From assembly GCF_018403245.1 (NCBI RefSeq), contig NZ_BOSH01000006.1, positions 124,001-188,000 of the forward strand: a stretch of 64,000 bases of DNA, read 5' to 3'. The notes below the pieces were generated by a model. The model saw nothing but the letters and a program-made list of their open reading frames with translations. It had not been told where the DNA came from and made no database searches. This document shows positions 52,137-61,135 of this stretch, in pieces. The DNA comes from Paenibacillus sp. J2TS4 (lineage in GTDB: Bacteria > Bacillota > Bacilli > Paenibacillales > NBRC-103111). The translations under genes were made by a program, and so were the position numbers. Within the stretch, counting starts at the first letter, position 1. Each line of letters starts with the position of its first letter.

Positions 52137-52913
52137 TCATCCTCCCTGCACCTCCAATTTGCGCCGGACGATGGCGGTCGCTCCGAAACAAAGCGCGGTT
52201 AATGTCCCGCACCAGAGGACCGATCCGAGCAGAACGGAACCGCTGTCATACTCCAAATAAATGCGGGTTGGATAATACTGAAGATAGGGATAGAAGGAGT
52301 AGCGGCTGATGGCTTGCAGCCAGCCGGGAAGCCACTCGATCGGAATCAGGAAGCCCGACAATAAAGTCGAGAGAGCATGATTAACCCAGGAGAACCAGCG
52401 GGATTCCGTCGTCCATAGGGCACATACCCCTATTAAATACTGGATACAAATCGATATGTAAGCGGCGAATATAATGGCCATGGCGGTCATCAGCCACGTG
52501 ATGATCCGGTCGGGCAGCTGCATAGAAAGCAGTACCGTATAAACCAAATAGATCGGGAAGGCTTTGTAGACAAAAAGATAGCCGATTTGTCCCCATTCCC
52601 GCGACATCATCATATAGAAGAGATGAACCGGTCTCATCATATCGATGGAGATTTGGCCGCTTCTTACACTGGCTTCCAACCCCAATCCATTGGTGACAAA
52701 AACAGTGAGAGACAGAATCGTTTGATTGAAGGCGACGTAACTGATCATGCCGGAAACCCCGTATTCTCCCAGGGTCTGGTTCTCTCCTATCCCGATCCAG
52801 ATCGAAACATAAATAAAGCCAAAAATAGCGCTGGCAAACGTATTCAACGCATGAGAACCCCGATATTGCAGATTGCGGGCATAGGCTTTGCGAGCCAGTA
52901 CATGAAACAGCAT
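52137..52913 (-). CDS. ABC-2 type permease subunit
   Basis: 258 residues, six hydrophobic segments, with RKAYARNLQYRGSHALNTFAS and SGQISIDMMRPVHLFYMMMS, the COG4587 pattern. ATG 52913 is five bases after AGGAGG; extension to 53033 is not supported. First gene of the three-gene exporter operon. Confidence 0.85.
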   Translation of the reverse strand: MLFHVLARKAYARNLQYRGSHALNTFASAIFGFIYVSIWIGIGENQTLGEYGVSGMISYVAFNQTILSLTVFVTNGLGLEASVRSGQISIDMMRPVHLFYMMMSREWGQIGYLFVYKAFPIYLVYTVLLSMQLPDRIITWLMTAMAIIFAAYISICIQYLIGVCALWTTESRWFSWVNHALSTLLSGFLIPIEWLPGWLQAISRYSFYPYLQYYPTRIYLEYDSGSVLLGSVLWCGTLTALCFGATAIVRRKLEVQGG

Positions 52914-53457
52914 ATGGACCTCCTGTTCATTGATTTGCTTTCTTGCTTGTCCGGGCAGGGACTCTGGATCAAGAACGGCTCTGAATGTATGGCTTCGGGA
53001 TGTGTCTGTGGATAGGTTTTGTAAGAAAAGCAAAAAGAAACGCGCACCAAAAATGAGCGCAAGTCCATAAAGTCCGCCACTTAGCGGAACGCAAGAAAGG
53101 AATGCACAACATCCAATTAATTATGAAGGGTGGAAAAAGGTAAAGTCTTGATAATGAAGCGGATATTTGTTGCGATAGCATGATGATAGAGTCTCTTCTT
53201 GAGGTGTCTTGCATCCTCGGGGCGGAGCATGCCCTCCAGCGATGCGCGGTTAGTTTATGCGTAGATATAAAAAGTTAGAACGGGCACCATTATATCAAAG
53301 AAAGGGATGTTTTGACAATCCCTATTTTTAATCGGTGTTCTTCAATATTGCCTATTTGACTAGGGCAGAATTAGAGTCTAAACTTGCAATCGAGGCAGCA
53401 GGGATCGGTATAACCGAACTGCTAAGGTCCGTACCTATGAAATGGAGTGGTTTGCTT
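52914..53457. other. intergenic region between divergent operons
   Basis: About 540 bases without a convincing gene. It holds the promoters for the ABC-2 operon (minus) and the fused kinase gene (plus), and a small inverted repeat TCCGC/GCGGA near 53075-53091. A TTGACA at 53312 is a possible -35 for the kinase gene, but no good -10 is spaced from it. Confidence 0.5.
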
Positions 53458-55269
53458 ATGCCTGGACTTAATAGCCGCTGGCTGCGTCCTGATTGGTTAA
53501 TCCTTACCTTTCGCACCCTTTGGTTTCTATTCGTTGTATTATATTTATCATTCTACCGAGCGGAACTGCAATTCATTTCATTATGGAGTGTGCTGGGATG
53601 CACGTTTATTTGTTATACTATCCCGCTTCTTCTGCTGCGGATTCATTATCGTTGGTATTTAGCGGCAGAGTTTGTTCTATGCGGCTTGCTTTCTTTGTAC
53701 TTGACGTATAATTTTCACCAGATGACGTGGTTTTTTGCCGCAGCGTTTGTGATCGCTTTCTACAGCCGTGATAAATCGTATTTGTGGACCGGAGCACTGG
53801 CCGTTGTCGCAGTACCTATATTAGAATCCTGGGTCACAGGGAGCTCTCTGCAGGATATTATGAGCCGGGGAGTCAATTACGCCCTGATTTATATTCTGGG
53901 CTTTACCATTCAGAAGCTCATTTACTCCTTGCAAACGATCAAGGAGAAGCTGGGAATCATTCATGAGCAGTATCAGATTCTGGAGCAGTACTCCAATCAG
54001 GTTCAGCGGATTACGCTGCTGGAAGAGAGGAACCGGATGGCGCGGGAGCTTCATGACACTATCGGGCATACGTTTACTTCGATGATTCTGGGGATGGAGG
54101 CGATACGTCAATACATTCCCCAGGAGGAAGGCCAAACCAGGCTGAATAAGTTGCTTCAATTATCAAGACAAGGACTTGAGGATATACGAACTCATGTGCA
54201 TGAAATGGACCCATTGGAGGAAAATGAGCCGCTGGAGCATTCTTTATTCACCATGGCAGAGGAATTTAAGGAAAATACCGGTGTAAAAGTAGCCTTTCGT
54301 ACGATCGGCGAGCCTTATCCGGTCATGAAGCAAGCCAAATTAACGCTGTATCGCAGCTTGCAGGAATCATTAACTAATGCCATCAGACACGGTAATGCTA
54401 CCTCTGTTCAAATTCATCTCCAATACGAACCCGGGCAGTTGACGCTGCAAATTCAGGATAACGGCAAAGGGGACGATGAGCTGCAATACGGGTTCGGGCT
54501 ATCCAATACAAGGGAGCGTCTCGCCGCGCTGCAAGGAAAATTACAGATTTATTCCAAGGCGAACGAAGGGACATTGGTCATCTGCAGACTGCCTGTTGAA
54601 ACGGACCCGACCGATCGGATAATTAAAATATTGGTCGTGGATGACCAGTCCTTGATTCGCGATAGTTTAAGCCTCCTGTTGGGCGAAGAACAAGATTTCG
54701 AAGTGGATGTGGCGGAGAGCGGGCGTCAAGCGATTGACAAATGCGGGCAAGAGGCCTTCGATATTGTCCTAATGGATGTGCATATGCCGGAAACCGATGG
54801 CATCGCTGCGACTAAAGCCATTAAAGAGCAATCGCCGGAGGTGAGAATTATTATGATCACTACATTCGGTGAGGTAGGGTATGCCGCTGAAGCTTTGCGC
54901 ATCGGGGCGGAGGGCTATTTATTAAAGTCGGTCCATCCTAAAGAATTAAAGGCTACGATCCGCCTTGTAAACAGCGGAGGAACGATGATCTCGCAGGATA
55001 TTGCCAACCGATTATTCACTAAGCCCGAGGAAGCCGAGCCGTTGAAGGAAGGAGATCCGGCCGCTCCTAATCCATACGGCTTGACGGAGAGGGAACAGGA
55101 GATTCTGCTCTGCATGACCAAAGGGCTGCGCTATAAAGCTATCGCGCTTCAATTGCATCTGTCCGAAGGAACGGTCAGAAATTATATCTCCTTCATTTAT
55201 TCCAAATTACAAGTCGGCAACCGCGACGAGGCGGTCGCAAAAGCACTGCATGAAAAGCTGGTTCCATAG
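53458..55269 (+). CDS. single-chain histidine kinase fused to a NarL-type response regulator
   Basis: 603 residues. About five membrane helices (residues 15-150) lead to a HisKA_3 kinase with the phosphorylated His in MARELHDTIGHTFTS (near 200) and an ATPase domain with ESLTNAIRHG and DNGKGDDELQYGFGLSNTRERL. A receiver starts KILVVDDQSLIRDSL (near 390) with phosphoacceptor in IVLMDVHMPETDG and LKSVHP. A LuxR-type helix-turn-helix ends it (LTEREQEILLCMTKGLRYKAIA, VRNYISFIYSKL). Normally these are two genes. ATG 53458 follows GGAGTGG at seven bases; upstream in-frame starts are weaker. It likely controls the ABC operon downstream. Confidence 0.88.
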   Translation: MPGLNSRWLRPDWLILTFRTLWFLFVVLYLSFYRAELQFISLWSVLGCTFICYTIPLLLLRIHYRWYLAAEFVLCGLLSLYLTYNFHQMTWFFAAAFVIAFYSRDKSYLWTGALAVVAVPILESWVTGSSLQDIMSRGVNYALIYILGFTIQKLIYSLQTIKEKLGIIHEQYQILEQYSNQVQRITLLEERNRMARELHDTIGHTFTSMILGMEAIRQYIPQEEGQTRLNKLLQLSRQGLEDIRTHVHEMDPLEENEPLEHSLFTMAEEFKENTGVKVAFRTIGEPYPVMKQAKLTLYRSLQESLTNAIRHGNATSVQIHLQYEPGQLTLQIQDNGKGDDELQYGFGLSNTRERLAALQGKLQIYSKANEGTLVICRLPVETDPTDRIIKILVVDDQSLIRDSLSLLLGEEQDFEVDVAESGRQAIDKCGQEAFDIVLMDVHMPETDGIAATKAIKEQSPEVRIIMITTFGEVGYAAEALRIGAEGYLLKSVHPKELKATIRLVNSGGTMISQDIANRLFTKPEEAEPLKEGDPAAPNPYGLTEREQEILLCMTKGLRYKAIALQLHLSEGTVRNYISFIYSKLQVGNRDEAVAKALHEKLVP

Positions 55270-55280
55270 CCTGTATCTTA

Positions 55281-55312
55281 ACATCATCTGATCATTCGGA
55301 TGATGTTTTTTT
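55281..55312 (+). terminator. terminator of the fused kinase-regulator gene
   Basis: ACATCATC (55281-55288) pairs with GATGATGT (55299-55306), followed by a run of Ts. Confidence 0.8.
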
Positions 55313-55327
55313 CACTGTCATAACAGG

Positions 55328-55359
55328 TTGTGACACTTCGTCACTGGTCATTGTGACAC
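55328..55359 (+). promoter_or_regulatory. candidate regulator-binding site upstream of the ABC operon
   Basis: TTGTGACAC occurs at 55328-55336 and again at 55351-55359, 23 bases apart (about two helical turns). An inverted GTCAC lies between them at 55340-55344. The site is 66 bases before the first gene. It is a plausible target of the NarL-type regulator encoded just upstream; inference from position. Confidence 0.5.
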
Positions 55360-55424
55360 GTTTTTCGCTAGCATAGTGGATGCGGTTGGAACTAATTCAG
55401 CAAGCTTGACAGGGAGGGAAAGCA

Positions 55425-55613
55425 ATGAATAATAGTGCTGCTGTGTTTACTCAAATTTTTAAATGGCTGGCTATCCTTGGATTCGCTACGGTATTGGCTA
55501 ACGGGTTATTATTTCTGACCAGTGCCAAACCCCAGTTTTTATATACAATAATAGGCGGCTTCGTTATGGGGGTTATTTTTGGGACGGGCTTCTTCATGCT
55601 GAGGAAAAAATAA
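55425..55613 (+). CDS. small two-helix membrane protein
   Basis: 62 residues with helices at about 12-31 and 38-57 and a basic end LRKK. Not recognised. The ATG follows GGGAGGGAAAG. First gene of the operon with the ABC transporter, so it may assist or regulate the transporter. Confidence 0.72.
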   Translation: MNNSAAVFTQIFKWLAILGFATVLANGLLFLTSAKPQFLYTIIGGFVMGVIFGTGFFMLRKK

Positions 55614-55647
55614 GTAAACAGTTGAGGTTCAGGAAGCGGGAGGGGCT

Positions 55648-56373
55648 ATGAACAAGGAAGCGGTTCTGCAGCTAAAAAACGTAACAAAAGCAATCAACGG
55701 GAAAGTGCTCGTCGATGATCTTTCGTTAACTATTTACGCGGGGGAAGTGTTTGGTTTCCTGGGACCGAATGGCGCCGGGAAGACGACGACGATTCGGATG
55801 ATGGTCGGATTATCCTCCTTGACAGAAGGGGAGATACTTATTCATGGGCACTCCCTGCATAAATCCTATATTGAAGCGATGGAGCACATTGGAGCGATGG
55901 TGGAGAATCCGGATATGTACAAGTTTCTTACCGGCTATCAGAATCTTCTGCATTATGCCAGAATGCACAGAGGAGTTACCGAGGAACGAATCAGGGAAGT
56001 GATCCGGGTGGTCGGTTTGGAGAAACGGATAGATGACAAAGTAGAATTCTATTCCCTGGGCATGCGTCAGCGTCTAGGTCTGGCTCAGGCTCTTCTCCAT
56101 TCTCCTTCTCTCATTATTTTGGACGAACCTGCGAACGGCCTGGATCCCGCCGGAATTCGCGACCTCCGCACCTATATTCGCAAGCTGGCTGAAGAACAGA
56201 ACATAGCTGTATTTGTTTCTTCTCATTTATTGTCTGAGGTGGAATTAATGTGCGATCGGGTAGCAATTATTCAACATGGCCGGCTCGTCGAAGTTGTGGA
56301 TGTGAAAGCCATCCCTTCTTCCCAATCGTTAGAGGATCGATTTATGGAACTAACGGGTGAGAATACCATATGA
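55648..56373 (+). CDS. ABC ATPase, BcrA-like
   Basis: 241 residues. Walker A GFLGPNGAGKTTTIRMMVGL, signature YSLGMRQRLGLAQ, Walker B LIILDEPANGLDPAGI and VFVSSHLLSEVEL. This short BcrA-like type serves ABC-2 exporters of antibiotics or peptides. ATG 55648 follows GGGAGGGGCT. The stop overlaps the permease start (ATGA-type). Confidence 0.9.
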   Translation: MNKEAVLQLKNVTKAINGKVLVDDLSLTIYAGEVFGFLGPNGAGKTTTIRMMVGLSSLTEGEILIHGHSLHKSYIEAMEHIGAMVENPDMYKFLTGYQNLLHYARMHRGVTEERIREVIRVVGLEKRIDDKVEFYSLGMRQRLGLAQALLHSPSLIILDEPANGLDPAGIRDLRTYIRKLAEEQNIAVFVSSHLLSEVELMCDRVAIIQHGRLVEVVDVKAIPSSQSLEDRFMELTGENTI

Positions 56374-57047
56374 TTATAATTCAACTGGTCAAAAATGAAA
56401 ATATGAAGCTCTATCAACGAAAACCGGTCTGGGGAATGCTGGCGGCAGGCGGTATTCTCTCGGCTCTTATGGTCATTATGGAGAATATCATTGAAAACCG
56501 AGCCGTCTCCAGCTTCTGGGAAATCGTAGCCAAAACAACGCTTATCGGGTATCAGGTCACTTTAATCTTTGTCATAATAATTGCTGCGCAGTTGTTTGCC
56601 AATGAGTATCAGTGGGGGACGATCCGCCTGCTGCTGCTGCAGCCTGTTTCCCGTTCGAAAATATGGCTCTCTAAATTTATCGCCGCACTGCTGTATGCAT
56701 GGTTAGGGATGGCGGCCGCATTTGTTGCGGGACTGATGGTGGCTTTCTGTATGCCAGGCTTTCAGGGAATGACGGCGGGGGAGACTGTTCTGAACGTGTT
56801 CCTTCCATTGGGGTGTAAGCTGCTTTCCTTTCCATTGTACATTGCGGTTGCCATTTGGCTGTTCGTCCTATCCAAAAGTACGATCATTTCTTTGTTTCTC
56901 TCACTTATTTTTATTTATGTGACGAATTTGTTCCTTCCGTTCATTGCTGGGCTTCATCCTTCAGCCTCTTTGCTGATGGGGACGGGGATGACCGTCTGGG
57001 TAATGGCGGCAGGTTGTTCGCAGTTCACTAAACAAGAAATCCTGTAA
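56370..57047 (+). CDS. ABC-2 type permease
   Basis: 225 residues, six hydrophobic segments. LVKNENMKLYQRKPVWGMLAAGG at the start and ANEYQWGTIRLLLLQPVSRSKI in the first loop parallel the permease at 57929, so the two are paralogues likely to form a heterodimer. Starts inside the ATPase stop region. Confidence 0.86.
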   Translation: MIIIQLVKNENMKLYQRKPVWGMLAAGGILSALMVIMENIIENRAVSSFWEIVAKTTLIGYQVTLIFVIIIAAQLFANEYQWGTIRLLLLQPVSRSKIWLSKFIAALLYAWLGMAAAFVAGLMVAFCMPGFQGMTAGETVLNVFLPLGCKLLSFPLYIAVAIWLFVLSKSTIISLFLSLIFIYVTNLFLPFIAGLHPSASLLMGTGMTVWVMAAGCSQFTKQEIL

Positions 57048-57058
57048 GGAGCGTTAAT

Positions 57059-57916
57059 ATGATCCGAAAATGGCTTGTCTGGCTCGGATTGCTCGGAGGT
57101 CTGCTGGCGATAGGCGGAATCTTGGCCATAAACAGCATTTGGGTTAAAACGATGGACGTCCGGCATACGGCATCCGCCCAGAGTCTTGATAAGATTAGCT
57201 TGAAGAGTACATTCCTCACCCTTCATCTTCACTCCAGTGACGATGATCAAATTTATGCACATCTTCGCGGAAGAACGACCAAGCTCAGTGAACCGGAGCT
57301 TCAACTGTCAACGGAAGGCAATCGATTGGTTGTGGAAGCGGTGGAGAAGAATCCCGGTATTTCAGCCCTGGGCCCCAGGAATACGCTGGCGCTTCATGTC
57401 TATTTGCCTGACAATCGTTTTTCGGAGATCACCATGGATAATGTCTTTGGTAAAATTATTCTTCATTCTCCCATGGAAGCCGACCGTCTGCAGATCAAGA
57501 ATGCTCTGGGGAAAGTGTGGCTTTCGGGCTTTCAGGGCCATGAATTATTCGTACATACGGAGCTTGGACCGATAACGATAGATTCGCTTCATGCATCGGC
57601 TGCGGATATCCGCAGCAACGCTGGAGATATTGTGATAGGGCAGTGGGACGAAATGGACGGGAACAATATAGTCCAAACGACTAGGGGCAGCATTCAGGTT
57701 GGAGTTGGCATGCTCCCGGAATCATTGAACATAAGTCTAATATCCAATGGTTATGTGACAACGGATCTAGGCATCGGTCGATACGAAGGGACGCATGAGG
57801 ATTGGAGAACATGGGGCATTCGTTCCATCCAGGGATATTACGGAGACGCCCGGCCGGATACTCCCCGGCTGCGGATAAAGAGCGATACGGGGAAAATTGT
57901 AGCAAATAAGCTGTAG
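57059..57916 (+). CDS. membrane-anchored DUF4097-like beta-repeat protein (LiaG-like)
   Basis: 285 residues. One N-terminal membrane helix (about 7-25) precedes a long beta-rich domain with repeated turns such as NVFGKIILHSPMEADRLQIKNALGK and HASAADIRSNAGDIVIGQ. This is the DUF4097 beta-helix pattern seen in LiaG/YvlB-type envelope stress proteins. ATG 57059 follows AAGGAGCG. Located between the two permeases of the exporter, so probably an extracytoplasmic accessory. Exact role unknown. Confidence 0.78.
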   Translation: MIRKWLVWLGLLGGLLAIGGILAINSIWVKTMDVRHTASAQSLDKISLKSTFLTLHLHSSDDDQIYAHLRGRTTKLSEPELQLSTEGNRLVVEAVEKNPGISALGPRNTLALHVYLPDNRFSEITMDNVFGKIILHSPMEADRLQIKNALGKVWLSGFQGHELFVHTELGPITIDSLHASAADIRSNAGDIVIGQWDEMDGNNIVQTTRGSIQVGVGMLPESLNISLISNGYVTTDLGIGRYEGTHEDWRTWGIRSIQGYYGDARPDTPRLRIKSDTGKIVANKL

Positions 57917-57928
57917 GGAGAAGCAAGC

Positions 57929-58600
57929 ATGAATTTATATCGTCTGATTCAGAACGAAAACATGAAGCTGTATGGTAGAAAAAACAGTCGCTTCTTGCTG
58001 GGCATCGTTTTCTGTGCGGTTTGGGTAATAGGTTGTATGTTTTATGGTCTGGGCATGATTTCTAGAAATTACTGGGATGCGGCGGGAAGCTTGCTTGGAC
58101 ATTCCACGCAGGTGTTCTATTTAATCCTGATCGTAATGACCTCGCAAATCGTCAGTGGAGAATTTTCGTGGGGAACGGCAAAGCTGCTTTTTATTCGCCC
58201 TATAAGCCGCTCTGGGATTTTATTGTCCAAATATATGACTTCGTTACTCTACGCATTAACCGTCATGGCCGTTTGGATAGCGGCAAGCCTGTCCGCCTCC
58301 GGGGTTCTGACCGGAGGTTCCGGGTTCAATGATCCGGCGGGAGTGAAGCATTGCCTCTATCTGATCCTAATAAAAGCGACAGGCGCTCTAATTTTCACCA
58401 GTATTTCGTTTGCCGCCGCTCTTTGGTCCCGAAGCTATACTATTCCTATTATTATTGGAATTGCGATGACGGGCACCGGAATAACCGACCTGCCGATTCT
58501 TCCTAATACAAGCTTCTTTGTATCGAATATGATCTGGTTTCTGTTGACTGCTCCTGTCTTTGTCTATGCGTGGATTCATTTCCATAAAAGCGATCTGTAA
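57929..58600 (+). CDS. ABC-2 type permease (second subunit)
   Basis: 223 residues, six hydrophobic segments; LIQNENMKLYGRKNSRFLLGI and SGEFSWGTAKLLFIRPISRSG match the paralogue at 56370. ATG 57929 follows AGGGAGAAGC. Last gene of the operon. Confidence 0.86.
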   Translation: MNLYRLIQNENMKLYGRKNSRFLLGIVFCAVWVIGCMFYGLGMISRNYWDAAGSLLGHSTQVFYLILIVMTSQIVSGEFSWGTAKLLFIRPISRSGILLSKYMTSLLYALTVMAVWIAASLSASGVLTGGSGFNDPAGVKHCLYLILIKATGALIFTSISFAAALWSRSYTIPIIIGIAMTGTGITDLPILPNTSFFVSNMIWFLLTAPVFVYAWIHFHKSDL

Positions 58601-58652
58601 AAAGCAGAGTGAAGCCGAGTTGCCGGCATGATCAGGGTCAAACGAGTCAAAG

Positions 58653-58835
58653 CTAGTCTTCATCGGACAAGGTCAAGCCGCAGGAAGGACATTCTTTATC
58701 CGTCACTTTAACTCTCTTGCCGCAAGCTGGGCAAAGCTCAGTTCCAGTGGAAGTCGTCTCCGAAGCTTTTCCGCGGCCTGTGGACTTTAGTTTGTGATAC
58801 AGGCTGCCGACCTCCATGCCGTCGATTTCCAACAC
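58653..58835 (-). CDS. small zinc-ribbon protein
   Basis: Up to 60 residues; the C-terminal half carries LCPACGKRVKV and ECPSCGLTL, a four-Cys zinc ribbon. The start is uncertain: GTG 58835 or ATG 58817, neither with a strong ribosome site, so it might be the remains of a longer gene. Function unknown. Confidence 0.55.
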   Translation of the reverse strand: MLEIDGMEVGSLYHKLKSTGRGKASETTSTGTELCPACGKRVKVTDKECPSCGLTLSDED

Positions 58836-58938
58836 TTGCAGCTCGGACTTTCTAACCTAGTAACTATTATGTGTACATCCAAGCCGTTTTGATGAATCAG
58901 CAAGCCTCAAGCGTTTTGTTTTGGATAGGCTCGCCACC

Positions 58939-60813
58939 TTAATAAATCAAGATTCCCCCATCAAGAATAGACTTGTTTTGCACTTGATTCCCCAAAATGA
59001 ATAACTTCTTTAAATTTGGCAGGCTTACTAGAGGCTCCACATTAAAAATAGCATTATTTTCCAAATGGAGCACCTCAATTTGTTGCCAATGCTTCATGAA
59101 ATCTAACGATTGAAGTGAACTGTCCTGCAGTGTAAATGAACGTAAGGCCGGCAAATTAGCAAAGTAAGGCGTCACCCTATCGATTTCATGCAACCAGTCA
59201 CCATTACCTATTCGAAAAGAGGGTTGATCCAAAGTTAAATGCTCCAGCACGTTATTGGCAAAAGGATTCTGATCATTGAATTGGAACCGGCATTCATAAC
59301 AATTTATCGTTTTTACATGCCGCAAATTGAATAATTCCGTCGTTTCATCGTAAAAAGCCGTCTCATTCAAATTTAATGTTTGCAGATTTGGCAGACGATT
59401 TAAAAAACTAATCCCTATAAAGTTTCCAGACTCCATCACTGTTAGTTGTTCCAGCTGCGGGTATTTCACTAATTCTGCCCCATCCAAATCATTAACCGAT
59501 CCGCGTATGTAAACCGTTAAAGATTTTAAAGCGGGCGCCTCTAACTTTGGCAAGAAGGAGTCTGGCAATTCCGCTTGCTTTAAATTTGGCGCTGTGATTG
59601 GTGATGCAGTGCCGCTGTAACCCGTTATTGACAAGTCAGTCAGCGAAGTCAAACTGTTCACGACATCAATAGATTCCAATTTATAGAGAGAAGATAAACG
59701 CAGCTTCGTCAATGATGACTTATTTCTAAGGCGTTCTATATTTGCAATGTCAATGTATTCAAGATCAAGCGATTGCAAGTTCGGCATGCTTTGTATAAAA
59801 TCAAGCGTTTTTAAATTTCTTACCGACGTAAGCTTCAACTCTTGTAATTGACTCAATGCATAAAACGCACTGAAATCTGTCGCTTCACTATTGTCAATTG
59901 CTAATGACTCCAAACCAGTTAATGAAGACAACCACTTGAAATCATTGACAAGTATTAAAGACAATGATTTTAATGGCAGTTGACTCAGTAGATGAAAATC
60001 CGTAACCGAATCATTGATATACGAAATTTCAAGGGATTGCAGATTCGGAAACTCTAATAACAAAGCCATTTCTTCATTACTTCGAATTTGTACGGAAAGG
60101 TCTGTAATTTTCGCATTATCGCTAAAATAACGGGCAATCGATCCAAAGGATTCGTTAAAGCCGCCCGTATAACTTTTTAAACCTTGCATATGTCGAAAAC
60201 TAACATCCTGACTTCTTGAAATTTCGTATTCACCCATCAGATTCAACACAGTCAGTCCGCTAAATGCCTCAAAGTCTTTTTGTTCGATTCTTTGTGTATT
60301 TAATAGCTTATCCATAATCACATAGTTGGAAATTTCAGCTTGCCCATTCGTGAATGGATCATCAAAGCTGTAAGCCAAATGCCATTCATTATTATCTCGG
60401 TGAGCAGACAAATAACGGATACTTGCGATTTCTTTTTCTGTAGGCATCGCTTCGCCTTTATTAAAAATATCTTTTAAAAAGAACAGGAGGACTTCGCTTT
60501 CTGGCATGGTTCGAACGGTCAATTTTACACTGCTTCCGACTTCTGATTGATTGCTGCTTAATATAAAATATCCAAGGAATGAACAAATAAGAACAAGCGG
60601 CAAAATTAGAAGCGGCCTTAAATTTGTATTCGGACGTGCAGTTGTATTGGCAGGAGCCGTCCCATAATAATTATTAATCGTTTGATCAACAAAATAGACA
60701 TTATTCTCCTTCAACAATAATTCGGTTTCACAATAAGGACATTTGAATGTTTTCCCTTCTTTGTATTCAATTTTCCCTTGACAATTCGGACAATTCAATT
60801 TAATAAATTCCAC
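58939..60813 (-). CDS. zinc-ribbon, membrane-spanning leucine-rich-repeat protein
   Basis: 624 residues. N-terminal zinc ribbon (LNCPNCQGKIEYKEG...FKCPYCETEL, about 5-32), a linker with NNYYGTAPAN, one membrane helix (about 66-86, PLLILPLVLICSFLGYFIL), then some sixteen irregular leucine-rich repeats such as LQSLEISYINDSVTDFHLLS and LPNLQTLNLNE. The ribbon should be cytoplasmic and the repeats outside the cell. GTG 60813 is eight bases after AGGTGG and preferred over GTG 60825. Base composition is clearly more AT-rich than neighbours. Role unknown; binding of a surface ligand is likely. Confidence 0.8.
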   Translation of the reverse strand: MEFIKLNCPNCQGKIEYKEGKTFKCPYCETELLLKENNVYFVDQTINNYYGTAPANTTARPNTNLRPLLILPLVLICSFLGYFILSSNQSEVGSSVKLTVRTMPESEVLLFFLKDIFNKGEAMPTEKEIASIRYLSAHRDNNEWHLAYSFDDPFTNGQAEISNYVIMDKLLNTQRIEQKDFEAFSGLTVLNLMGEYEISRSQDVSFRHMQGLKSYTGGFNESFGSIARYFSDNAKITDLSVQIRSNEEMALLLEFPNLQSLEISYINDSVTDFHLLSQLPLKSLSLILVNDFKWLSSLTGLESLAIDNSEATDFSAFYALSQLQELKLTSVRNLKTLDFIQSMPNLQSLDLEYIDIANIERLRNKSSLTKLRLSSLYKLESIDVVNSLTSLTDLSITGYSGTASPITAPNLKQAELPDSFLPKLEAPALKSLTVYIRGSVNDLDGAELVKYPQLEQLTVMESGNFIGISFLNRLPNLQTLNLNETAFYDETTELFNLRHVKTINCYECRFQFNDQNPFANNVLEHLTLDQPSFRIGNGDWLHEIDRVTPYFANLPALRSFTLQDSSLQSLDFMKHWQQIEVLHLENNAIFNVEPLVSLPNLKKLFILGNQVQNKSILDGGILIY

Positions 60814-61002
60814 CGGCCACCCCACCTAATATCTTTCAACCAAATTCAACTAAAGCAAATTCCATCACCAAACCGAGCTTCTTATCCAGAGGACAAACAG
60901 GCTTATTTTATTAGTTGCCTGAATATAAATCAACTTTATCCCGCAATAGTTGCGCTCCACAACTATTTTTACGTTAAGTAGGAGTAATTCGTTTCAAGTA
61001 TT

Positions 61003-61054
61003 AAAAAAAGCCCCCAATCTTCTGTAGTCGGACAGAAAACTGGAGGCAGAGGTT
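61003..61054 (-). terminator. terminator of ptsHI
   Basis: An inner TTCTGT/ACAGAA stem and an outer GCCCCCA/TGGAGGC stem (one mismatch) are flanked by seven As at 61003-61009 and a T run at 61053, so it can act on both strands. The 320-base gap between the LRR gene and ptsI holds nothing else evident. Confidence 0.75.
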
Positions 61055-61135
61055 TTTTTCAACCGTTGCCAAGGTTCACTTTAGATGGATTGCCATGACG
61101 GGGTAAATAAGCCGGGCTTGCCGTTTAGCCGGAAG

